DNA of 64,000 nucleotides from Bacteroidales bacterium (GTDB lineage: Bacteria; Bacteroidota; Bacteroidia; Bacteroidales; P3): assembly GCA_031274555.1 (NCBI GenBank), contig JAISPZ010000115.1, forward strand, positions 26,459-90,458, read 5' to 3'. Shown in pieces: positions 31,801 through 41,800 of the stretch. Every line of letters begins with the position of its first letter. Positions within the stretch are counted from its first letter, which is position 1. The position numbers and the translations under genes are program-made. Under the pieces are notes generated by a model. The model did no database searches, was not told the DNA's origin, and worked only from the letters and a program-made list of their open reading frames with translations.

Positions 31801-33529
31801 GTATGCGGAGGGTGCTGAAAGAGCATTTTTCCCAGGCACTTTTGTTTTCTTCGCCACAAACAACGCGCACATACACGTCATACTCGGTGTATGTTGTCAA
31901 GTTTTCCAAGACAATTTGTGGAATATTATCTACAATTGTTATGTTAGACGCTTGCTGCACATCAAAGCCTGACACGCCATACGCAACCTCCCATTTAACT
32001 TCATTTCCGACAGCTTTGTTCCATGATATTTTTGCAGCATTAGAGGCAAAGGAGTCCACCCATACTTGATTTGGAGGCAGACAACTCGCATTTTCCACAC
32101 GGATATTACCTACACGTATAGTACTGTATGAATGACTCGGATCTTGAGATGACTCCGCATAGAAAGCGATAGCAATTCTCTCACCTTGAGGTAGTGGAAC
32201 AGTGATTGTGGATTTTGCTGTGGGGATGTTCGCAAATGCGTAATTGCCCTGTCCGTCGTTGCTCCAAATAATAGCGTTCTCTTTCTTCCACGTTGTACCG
32301 CCGTTTGTAGAAATAAGCACCATGAATTTATCATCCAAATCTTCCAAGTCGGGCTGTTGCTGCTCGTTGTCGCCTGTCACGACAAGGTCAAAATATAAAG
32401 TCGGAGCAGCTAAAGTCGTAATATCAAGCGGGGGACTTATAAGCCACGTATTGATTTCGTCCCAATATACCCTCATTTTAGCATGACCGCCGGGCAAGCC
32501 AAAATTATCGTAGCCACCCCATTCCCAAGCTTCGTCTTCTGCCCAATGGAGTGTTGCGCTTTGGGCGAAAATTTCGTCTGCCCAGCCCTCCATATTCTTC
32601 CAACAACCGAGCATGGTGTTACCGGTAAAGGAAAAACTGTTGGCAGTAGGAAAAGTTTCTGTAAAAGGGGCTGCAATAGAAGTACAGAGCGTTGTAAAAC
32701 TAACGACCTGCTGCCAAGAGGAGGTGTCGCCCACTCCACAAATGCTACGCATATAAATCATATATCCTGTGTTGGATTGTAAATTGGTGATTTGGCAAAA
32801 TGTATCTGTAATGGTGGCAGGATAGGAGCCTTCTTCTTCCAAATTTGGTAATACTACGCACCGTATTTGCCAGCTTGTGCCTGCTGTTGCCGATGTCCAT
32901 GTTAGCGAACAGGAATTATTATAGACATCAGTTGTAATTTGTTGCGGAGCGAAACAGCTTGGTATCTGACAGGTGTTTTGATATGGGTACACACGAATAC
33001 CGGCATTTACATTCATCATGCTAAAGCCGACATCTTCTCCCCAACTTGTTGTAATAGTAAAATCACATTCTTCGTCATAGCTGCCTTCTTGCCAACAGAT
33101 ATAAATTAAGCCTTTCGGCAAATATATTGTGTCGGTATCTCCTGAAGAACCCGCCGCAACAGTTACTCCGTTGATGTATTGTTGATTCTCATCAAAGAAA
33201 TATAGAACTGCACCATTCCAGCCATCGCCGTAGTCGTCTGTCATTTGGCAGATAAGATAGCAGCTGTCTGACTTTGTCGCGGAGGTGGCTCGAATAGGTG
33301 CTCTCGCTGCTGCTTTTGCGCTTCTGATTGCGGCTGTCAGTTCCTCTTTCGACGGTTGAGGTTTTACTTCTGCCTTTGTTTTTGACGGTTTTTCTCTTGG
33401 TGATATGCTCGACAACTGAGCGAATTGATTGTGCTTAACGGACTTTATCGCTGTTGTAACCCTTGTTGGAGTCGCCCAAAGGCAACTTGCCAATCCAAAT
33501 AATAGAAAAAGAATGATTGTTTTCTTCAT
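28877..33529 (-). CDS. Giant FnIII/MAM-like secreted protein with T9SS type A sorting domain
   Basis: Signal peptide MKKTIILFLLFGLASCLWA (start moved to 33529); repeated FnIII modules; end EKVLIYPNPAGDVLWIDVREGVYSRIEIRSTLGQCV...GLYLVRLTGGNKSFVQKVIKR. Confidence 0.88.
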   Translation of the reverse strand: MKKTIILFLLFGLASCLWATPTRVTTAIKSVKHNQFAQLSSISPREKPSKTKAEVKPQPSKEELTAAIRSAKAAARAPIRATSATKSDSCYLICQMTDDYGDGWNGAVLYFFDENQQYINGVTVAAGSSGDTDTIYLPKGLIYICWQEGSYDEECDFTITTSWGEDVGFSMMNVNAGIRVYPYQNTCQIPSCFAPQQITTDVYNNSCSLTWTSATAGTSWQIRCVVLPNLEEEGSYPATITDTFCQITNLQSNTGYMIYMRSICGVGDTSSWQQVVSFTTLCTSIAAPFTETFPTANSFSFTGNTMLGCWKNMEGWADEIFAQSATLHWAEDEAWEWGGYDNFGLPGGHAKMRVYWDEINTWLISPPLDITTLAAPTLYFDLVVTGDNEQQQPDLEDLDDKFMVLISTNGGTTWKKENAIIWSNDGQGNYAFANIPTAKSTITVPLPQGERIAIAFYAESSQDPSHSYSTIRVGNIRVENASCLPPNQVWVDSFASNAAKISWNKAVGNEVKWEVAYGVSGFDVQQASNITIVDNIPQIVLENLTTYTEYDVYVRVVCGEENKSAWEKCSFSTLRIPATLPYTHGFEDETENNSWELIQDTCVNGWYIGNAVAASGSKSLYVSGDNGVSNQYSYAINSAGAVWAYRDFDFSNVENNVMELSFDWHAGGFEYYGTPYDFVEVLMGIPQEVTASQEYVYYPDSAWLLRSFPVNATWKNEKILLDPSLFGGRVQRLYFLWVSRGNVPTSNMGAAIDNINIKNVVANSHVTGYVRSMGVPQQGIYITFEGDIKIDTVVTAADGSYDYTCFPGTYIVRVLNEEYTPYENLNFEVPEIGVTLDINLLKPELNITTAPNPIDITVQYGDTSAAMVYIRNAGNGNLNWSAVIDYGSDNLTTDGFDVNYQKSFSFHGPAEFGMCSDGEYLYTAHWNKNGTFSKYTLAGKYIETFTIAGVGGLFNLTYDGRYFYGGDRTNKLYQLNLSTKTLMFARSTSVSEILHCTYDHNRDGFWVGSWSTLYLIDRLGDIVVSIPDGTLSGLSGTAYDSNAQGERLWLYTQNRLDERSNLAAEIKQFDVSTLTLLDYSYYPTDIEDRNEQSETVFSSGGLFLTEQLIPDKKTLMLNLQLSPNVAGLYEVKDNRWIKYDKSHGTAAESERDTVVLRLGAKYPRVGVFSANLNISSKVPNVGDTSIPITLRIVDNRCLAPDSVLVSASATTALLQWKSDASSWEVKYKPADSLRWDTLVVYESPYRLTDLTPLTNYELQIRSVCVDTQSIWSLLSTFITTNETVSTCGVPTNITAMSDVTTATVEWQSDDLNAVAWKIEYKETSALAWTTLYSSSTQIDLNNLQEHTSYQVRIQSDCIDTNSTWSDVVSFTTNLSCLKPTGLTVESGTAHEAYITWDTCENASYWVLRYRNINYEAWLQDTCYQASHTLTELLSNTAYQVQLYAVCENVQGALSNVVTFTTAYSVAEELFVTVAEKVLIYPNPAGDVLWIDVREGVYSRIEIRSTLGQCVYAASLSQMPYQVNMTSLPTGLYLVRLTGGNKSFVQKVIKR

Positions 33530-33548
33530 GGTGTATGTTGTGTTTGTT

Positions 33549-34424
33549 TTATTTTTTGTGAATTGTCGTAGGATATACAATTTTTATTCCGGGAAAATAT
33601 ACCCTCAATTGATTACTTAAAAACTCGCCTGAAAATAATTCATATTTGCCAAATTTTCGAGGTAATGGTTTTGTTAAAATTTGCTGTTTAGTTTCTGTAT
33701 ATATAGCGGTTTTATCACCTAAGCACCCAGAAGCAAGAGAGTCTAAAATTTCAATATAGTTCCCTTGAATATAGCCCACTTCAATATAATCCAACGATTT
33801 CGGGCTTATTAATTCAAATGTATAAGTTCCACCAACAATTTGAAAACCTATTAAATTGTAATATTCTTTATATATTTCATTCGCGTCCAAAAATACAAAC
33901 ATATCAATTGAGGTATCTGCCACTATCGTATCTGATACAGGATGGTGAACATATTGTTTCTTTAATTCAGGATCATTGCTGTCATGAAAATACCGATTGT
34001 ATATGTCCATATAGATGTTATTCAGGTCAAAATATATTCGAGGCAATGTATCATACGCATTAAACCAAAAAAATCCCAGTATATTGTTTGGGGTGCTTTC
34101 AAAACCAATCGTATAACATTCTTTAGAATGGTTATAGAAATCAGGAAAAGGGACGTTGAGTCGAGATACAGAATATCTGTGTGCAGGAGTTATCATGGGA
34201 AATTCAGATGTTCCTCGCGCAACCTTTAAGAAGTATAGTGGATTATCGGACAAATTTTTATAAGTAATGTGCAAATACGCAGGATGTACATTAGTATCGC
34301 TTAATTCATTAAAGTGAAAGCCTAAATGATTTCTCCATTCCACAGAAAATTCTACAGAAACATCTTGCGCTCCCAACCGACATACGAGAACAAAATAACA
34401 GAGTAATAAAATATATTTTTTCAT
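33549..34424 (-). CDS. Hypothetical secreted protein
   Basis: MKKYILLLCYFVLVCRLGAQ signal peptide; start placed at 34424 where a dispersed repeat ends. Confidence 0.6.
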   Translation of the reverse strand: MKKYILLLCYFVLVCRLGAQDVSVEFSVEWRNHLGFHFNELSDTNVHPAYLHITYKNLSDNPLYFLKVARGTSEFPMITPAHRYSVSRLNVPFPDFYNHSKECYTIGFESTPNNILGFFWFNAYDTLPRIYFDLNNIYMDIYNRYFHDSNDPELKKQYVHHPVSDTIVADTSIDMFVFLDANEIYKEYYNLIGFQIVGGTYTFELISPKSLDYIEVGYIQGNYIEILDSLASGCLGDKTAIYTETKQQILTKPLPRKFGKYELFSGEFLSNQLRVYFPGIKIVYPTTIHKK

Positions 34425-34583
34425 ACGTTTATAAATTGTTTTTAATAGGTCGCATGGAACTCGCATATAAACATTTATTTACATGATTGTTGTTCGCGAC
34501 TCGGCAATGTAAGCAATCTTCCATTGCTCTCGCTGCTCCAACAATTGTCTTTGGGTGGCAACGTTTGTCATGCTCGTTTCATG
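34422..34583 (-). repeat. Dispersed leader repeat, copy A
   Basis: Reverse strand: CATGAAACGAGCATGACAAACGTTGCCACCCA...TTTATATGCGAGTTCCATGCGACCTATTAAAAACAATTTATAAACGTATG. Confidence 0.8.
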
Positions 34584-34611
34584 ATATATGTTGTGTTTAA
34601 TCTTTTCAATA

Positions 34612-35235
34612 TTACCAAATTATTATGTAATCAATAAAATCTTCTAACGAATATTCTTTCAAACCATTAGCTGTATTCCTTATACCCCAAATTTTATCAT
34701 CTTTCATTGCAATATATGTTTTGAATACCCCTATACAAAAAATAATATCTGCTTTTTTTTCAAGAAGCAGTTTTACAAGGGGAAGATCATCGAAACCATA
34801 GATAGCACCTCTCCAAGCATAAATAGATCTGGCAGATCCCCATGATAACAATTGACCGTTAGAATCACATATATATGTTTCGGTAAATAAATAATTTTGT
34901 GTTTTTAACGACCTTCGCCAAGAAACATTGAAAAAACGGGGCTGTAGCCTGTATAAAAAAGACAAATCTAAAACCTCTGATTTTTTGATGTCATTATTGT
35001 ATTTGAACACAATAATGTTAAATTGTTGTAATTCTTGCATTTTGGAGAGAACAGAGTCTTTCTTTATTAGACTGGTTATCCTGTTTTCCAATGCATAAAC
35101 ATCTTGTCTTATGCCCCAAACATCTATCATCTCTTTTCCCTTTTGTGCAAAAAGAGAACAGTTTAAAGAGGCTATAGCAACTACTGCCAAAAATATTTTT
35201 TTTAATACCATATTCTTACATTTTATAGACAACAA
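34612..35235 (-). CDS. Small secreted protein, paralog of 35223..35831 (candidate immunity protein)
   Basis: FAQKGKEMIDVWGIRQDVYALENRITSLIKKDSVLSKMQELQQF shared with its neighbour; signal peptide. Confidence 0.65.
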   Translation of the reverse strand: MLSIKCKNMVLKKIFLAVVAIASLNCSLFAQKGKEMIDVWGIRQDVYALENRITSLIKKDSVLSKMQELQQFNIIVFKYNNDIKKSEVLDLSFLYRLQPRFFNVSWRRSLKTQNYLFTETYICDSNGQLLSWGSARSIYAWRGAIYGFDDLPLVKLLLEKKADIIFCIGVFKTYIAMKDDKIWGIRNTANGLKEYSLEDFIDYIIIW

Positions 35236-35831
35236 TTAACAAATTCTTCTAATGAATATTCCTTGTATCCATCTTTAATGTAGTCCAAAACCCAAATATC
35301 CTCATCTTTGATCATAAAATATACCCCTAATCGTTCCCCCATAAAAGAAACATCTATTTTTCGCTTACTAAACATTTTTACAATAGCAACATCATAATCA
35401 CACATATAAGTAATGGGTTCCCAAGCATAAAGCCTTCTGGCATCTCCTTTTGCTAATAATCGACCATTGGAATCACAGATATACGTCATCGTTGCCAGAT
35501 ATAAATATTTTTGTTTCTTTTTGAGCGAATGTCGTGGAGACAGATTACAATAAGTTGGACGTAATTTATACAAAAAAGATGAATCTAAATATTCGGATTT
35601 CTTGATACTATCACCGACATATCCTAACCAAAAAACATGAAATTGTTGTAATCCTTGCATTTTGGAGAGAACAGGGTCTTTCTTTATAAGACTTGTTATC
35701 CTGTTTTCCAATGTGTAAATATCTTGTCTTATGCTCCAAACATCTATCATCTCTTTTCCCTTTTGTGCGGAAATATAGCCGCCTAAACAAGTCGTGATGG
35801 TCAATGTTAAAAATATACGTTTAAATATCAT
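35223..35831 (-). CDS. Small secreted protein, paralog of 34612..35235 (candidate immunity protein)
   Basis: Starts 12 bp after the RHS stop; SAQKGKEMIDVWSIRQDIYTLENRITSLIKKDPVLSKMQGLQQF; signal peptide. Confidence 0.65.
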   Translation of the reverse strand: MIFKRIFLTLTITTCLGGYISAQKGKEMIDVWSIRQDIYTLENRITSLIKKDPVLSKMQGLQQFHVFWLGYVGDSIKKSEYLDSSFLYKLRPTYCNLSPRHSLKKKQKYLYLATMTYICDSNGRLLAKGDARRLYAWEPITYMCDYDVAIVKMFSKRKIDVSFMGERLGVYFMIKDEDIWVLDYIKDGYKEYSLEEFVNCCL

Positions 35832-35842
35832 ATCAATTATTT

Positions 35843-38800
35843 TTAAGGTCCTATATAAAAAATGGCAGATGCATCAAATATACGATAACTTGGCATACGC
35901 ACAACACTGCCATACACAGGATCCATTACGTAGTACAAAATCTTTTGTACAGCAATGCCATTGTGTTTGGTTATTGTTTTTTGTACAATTCGTTGCATTG
36001 CTACAGTGTGTCCAACATCGGTATTACTATTCGTAAGACTAATACCAACCCTTATCCCATTCCGCATATTTGACAATATTTTGTCGGCAGAACCGACATC
36101 TGGTCTCTCAGGATTCACCTTATGACCGGAATATTCGCCATATTTGACCCAAGTATCTAGTCCTGGCAACGGTTTGTCAAGATCTGGCTCAAGCTTCAAA
36201 AGTTCTCTAACTTTTCCTTGCGACATATTTCCTCCAAAAGACCTATCAACAGCCTCTATAGTAGCGGGAAGACAATTTTTGTCACCGATTTGTCGTACTG
36301 ATGGGATTTTCTCGTGCTCAACCAATATTGTCCTTTCAACAGTTCTAGCTCCATGCCAAAAATTTTTTCCAGCTCCTACGGCATCTACTCCACCTGAAAT
36401 TCCTCCTAACAATCCGCCGGAGGCAGCACCTATAAGCCCGCCTAAAGCTCCTTGCCCTAATGCTTGCCCAAAATTTTGGCCTGACAATAAAGCATTGCCA
36501 AAACCTGCGGTGAAACCACTTGCAAGTCCTGATGAAGCCCCGATTGCAGCACCCGCCCAAAAACCGCTTGTACCAACGGCACCTGCAACACCCACGCCCA
36601 CAATACCACCCAAAAATCCCGCAGAACCGCCAATCAACCCGCCACCAATTATATACTTAGTCCAGTCCCAAAAACTTGTAGCACCCATATTTCCCGCCAT
36701 TTCCATACCTGACATGGATCCGATAATGCTACCTGCTATAGCGGCAAAAAGAATCGGTGCCCAAACGAACTCCCCATTCGGGTCGGAGTACATCAGCGGG
36801 TTGTTTAGACCGTAGCTGTAGCGGTTGAAGTTTTGACTCATTAGTGGCGACTGCACGTATGGGTCAGGACTTAGAAAACGACCTGTTATGGGGTCGTATA
36901 GCCGTGCATTCATGTTTATAAGATGAAACTCGTCTAAGTGCTCCTGCCCGCAATAACCACGCTCTATAAGCGGGCGAACGCGGTACACCTCTGCCATAGA
37001 CAGGACAGGATATACATCACCCGTTTCTATAAATCCTTCAAGCCTGAAAGTAGAAAAAAAAGCGTTTCGCTGCCCCCAAGCGTCGTAACCGTAAAACTCC
37101 CACCCACCACTTTCTTCTTCGACAACCATATTGATACTACCCATATAATCCGTTACAAGATAGTGCATTTTTCTATTACCAAAACCATCAGTTATTGATA
37201 CCGCTTGCCTGCCTTCCGGCGTAAAAATATAACAGAGTTGCTCTTTGAGTACTCCATTCTCAAACATCATTTCATAATCGCCACTGTAATATTTTTCGCG
37301 TATTTTGTTGCTATCCGTATTTTCATAACGCGAATATATCCGTTCATAGAGAGGATTATAGTCAAACTCCATACTCAACGTGCCTGCTTTATTCACTATT
37401 GTTGCAGGACGATGAAACGGATTATGAGAAATATTATAACCCGATAAATAATATGTTGAAGCTATTTGAGAATTGTCGTCTATAATTGCCTTTGCGAGAG
37501 CATGAGGGCGAATAGCATTATACTGATAAGATAAAAAGCCTGTTTTTTTTATAATATTACCATTGGGAGCATAATCAATAAGCGTTTCTTTTGGCACACC
37601 AAGTGTAATATTTATTCCTCCACCGTCCCCTATATTTTCGCCATACTTTTGGCTTGTTACGGAACGTAAGCGATTATGAACATCGTACGTAAATGTTTCA
37701 CCAATGCCTGTTGTTTGATTTATTGTAACAAAACTTGAAATTTTACACGTGTGTACGTTAAGTTGGCTCGTACCTTGTTTATAGGTATGGGTATGTGTCA
37801 GGGTTACAGGATTAAATGCACTCCAGGAGCTGACATTTTGCGATATACGTCTGCCTAACTCATCGTAAGTATAACGGTTAAATATAATTCGCCCTACTGC
37901 TCCTGAACTTTCGGATATCACAAGGTCTTTGGCATCTACACCTAACATTGAAGACAGTATTTGCCCGTTAGCATTTTCTTTCCCTTTTTTCCAGATAAGA
38001 CTTCTGTCAATATTCGTCAGGCGTACTAAATCGCCATAAGTATTGTCATACTCATATAACACACCAAACCCATTTGGGAACGTTTTTCTACTAACACGTC
38101 CATAGCGGTCATGCGTATAAGATGTACGCATATTTACGGTATCTATTGCATTTTCCGTCCATAACAAATCCCCAAAATCATCGTAACCATATTGTACAGA
38201 TGTACCATTGTCCATCGACACTTTTCGTATCTGTCCCTTGCCACCACCTGTCGTTTCATACTCATACGTTATATTTGCCTCGCCCTGTTGAGTGGCAATC
38301 CTGTCTAAATAATCATACGTGTAATTTGTAACAATACCATTTGCCTCTTTTTTGGATAGCTGCCTGTCCCTGTCGTCATAAGTATATTCAACACGTCCCG
38401 CGTCAGGATCTATCAGTGCCGTTTGCCTGCCATAAATGTCGTACTCCATCTTCACTTCGTCCCCCGCACTCTGAATGGAAGACGGCTTGCCAATATGGGC
38501 ATACGTATATGTAGTTGTTATTTTGTCCGAACCGTCTATCGCACTTTCCTCAATTTTTGTTACATCTCCTGCTGAATTTTTCGTTTCAACTCTCTTAGAA
38601 CCCATTCCTGGGTTAGTTACAGTTGTTGTTAAACCGCTGTAAGAATAGTTTTTTTCCTGATCTAAAATTTTCTCTTGTACGATACGACTATACTTATCGT
38701 ACGTAAATGTTTTCCATGCCGATTCACCGTTGTCAAAGTACGGCAAACTCTCACGAGAAACTCTGCTTAAATCATCATACTCTGTGCGCATATTTACCCA

Positions 38801-41800
38801 CCCATCTCGCGTTTGCGTACGAGTTCCAAGTGTCCGTCCGAGTTTATCAATATAGGTGATCTGTCTTGTACCGGGCATTGTAATAGTCGTTTGCGCCATA
38901 TAGGAGTTCGGCGGAACATTTTCGTCAGTTAGACTGCAAACATTGAGTTGATACTGCGATTGTACGCCATAAGGATCTGTTTCTTTTGTTAGACGACCGT
39001 AAACATCATACTCGTATTGCCACGTCTTGCCTTTGGAGTCTTTTTGTTGCAGTAATAATCCTCTGTTATCATATTTATATGTCACCGCCCCAAGCGTATC
39101 ACGCTCCTCTTGCAAAAAGCGACTGTCAGAAGTATAACTGTATTTTTTGCTTAAACCATTTTCTATTTCTTCTGTAACTAAGCCACGAGAGTTGTACTTA
39201 TAAAAAACAGAGCCTGTTCGGTCGCGTTTTTCTGTTATGTCGCCCTTGTCATTGTAAAATAGTTCGACAGTATCATTTAGTGCCGTCTTGCCACTATAGC
39301 CGACTTTAGTTGTAATCTTTGTGGGAAGACATGGAACACTGCCTACGGCACTCTTGATATAGTCGTTATAGTCGGTAATGGTAAACGCCTCGCTCGCAGT
39401 TGTGACAACAGGCACAATAAAGTCATCAAAAATGGGGCGTGTCGTTATTATATATGGCGACACATTTTGCCCCGAACTCGTACCCGAACTCGCAGAAGAT
39501 GAGCCTGAAATAGCAATATTTCCAAGTTGCGACCTTTTTTCTTCCCTCACAATATTGCCATCGTAATCGTAGGTATAGTTATATTTTTCCGAGTGGTTAG
39601 TGAGGGCATAATATATTTCTCTTGATGAAAGAACAGGATAGTTTATGTATCTATACCTGTTTTCATTATCACCACCAAGCGAACTGTATTTAATTGTTTC
39701 TCTGTTTAGCACGTCTATATCTACTCTCGTTATATTTTGACAGGGAAGTAACCTGCAAAAGCCTGCATCCAAATAAAAAGAAGTTTCAATACTTTCACTT
39801 GTCAATGGATTGACTTTATAGATGTTAGAAAAGCCGAGAAACCCTTTACCGAGAAGATGTAACACACCATCCTTAAAAGTGTAAGATGTTTCTTCATGCT
39901 TTTTTCCGTCTATGGATAGCGATATTTTTCTTGCCACAGGAACATTTCTGACTTTGAAAAGGGGATATTTATGGTTATTGTCATCGGTAACACGACTGTA
40001 ATCATAGTCTATTTGCCATTTGTGAGAAACATTTTGTCCTACTTCCGTAATACGTTTCTTATCGCTCACTTGAGAAAATTTGACAAGAATAGAAGATTGT
40101 TTTTCCCAGCGAACAATGTCGGGATACTCATCTCTACCTATCGGCATCACCCAGTGCTCAACATTATCAACACCTGCAGAAGTGCCCCAATGAGAAAAAG
40201 AAAATCTTGTTACTTCATTAATAGCAACAGAAATATTCCTTGAACCGACCATTACAACATCAACTCTTCCATCACCATTCATATCAGTAAAAGTAAGTGG
40301 AAATTTCTTTTGATCATAAGAGCCATCCGTATGCAGGAAGTGTGGAACAACAATATCTGCGGTGTGATTAAAAAAAGAACCTGTGGAAAAGTGAATATAT
40401 AAACCATTTTTGTTCTTATGGATCAAGTCAGCCGTCCCATCGCCATTGATGTCTGCATAGTAGAAGTGTTCTAATTTCTGTTCGGCATTATTGGGAAGAA
40501 ACATTTTAGAAAACATTGGTTCGAATATATAGTTTATAAAAAACAATGTTTTTTCACCACTCATACCATCATATACGCGAATCTCCACAAAAATACCATC
40601 GCTGTTGTCGGTAGCAGGAACATCTCCTGTGCGACACGTTTGTGTGTTCTCAATAATATCTAAACGTCCGTCCCCTGTCACATCTGCCAAAGAAAAACCT
40701 GTGAGATTTTTAGAATTATCCACATCGTGAAAAAAATGAGGAAAGTCAAAAGAAGAAGATAAAATTCTATTGTCAGTATTATTCGGTGCAGCAAGACCCT
40801 TGTTAAGATAAACATAAACTTTTTTATCTTCACGGTTACTAACAACCATGTCATTAAGACCGTCCCCATTAAGGTCGCCAAAAAGCACTTGATCTTCAAA
40901 GACAAGTCTTCCTGTGGGAAGATTTTGTTTTCTTTTGGTTTTCGCTGTGTATGCTAAAGAGTAAGGCTCGGTATCATTGTATTGCGAAAAAGTTCCATCA
41001 CCATTGGAAAACAATAAATATATTCCTCCTAACAAAACACTTACTAAATCGTCGTAACCGTCACCGTTCATATCAACCAAATAGAACGGATAATCTATTT
41101 TATCCTTATTTTTGGGGTGTTCTCCATAATTGCCAAATATATTATTCTCGGAATATATAACATCCCATGATTGAGTGCCTGTGGCGTTATTAGCTTTACC
41201 CAACCATACTCGAACAGTACCGTCTTCGTACCAGACTCTATCAGCCAACCCGTCACCATTAACATCACCTATCCGAAAAGCATTGCAGTTTTTTTCGTCA
41301 TAGCCTGTCACACCCAAAGAAACAGTCTGGTCGATGAAGTCATGGTTGCCACTATTCAAACCACTCCATGTAAATGTTACAGGACGATAAAGTTTGCCTG
41401 TAGCAGTGGCGCGATCTATTTGTTTTAATAATGGTTCGTAACGTGTGGTGAAATCATACGTCAGGGAATAGCTGTACTGCAACGTATCACGAATAAAAAT
41501 CTCAATCTTGTTTAAGAGCAAGGTGTCTTTAATTTTACTGCCAAATTGATAGCCGTATATTTCAACAGGACGATTTTGATAATGAAATTTCAAAAGACAA
41601 TCACCGTTATTGGAAAGTTGTCGAAAGTGCGTTGCGCCTGTAATACTTGATGCTCTAAGAATGTTTATTTGATTATTTTGACCTGAATAGCGAATGTTTT
41701 CAATATAAACAGCACCCGCTACCCGCTTGTAAGTGTAAGTCATAGTATTGCCATACGCATCCACCACGCTACGCAATAAGTATTGCAAAGGAGTACCGTT

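Noticed and set aside
36144-36815. 223-aa Pro/Ala-rich ORF on + strand
   Set aside because: Antisense shadow of the glycine-rich region of the RHS protein.
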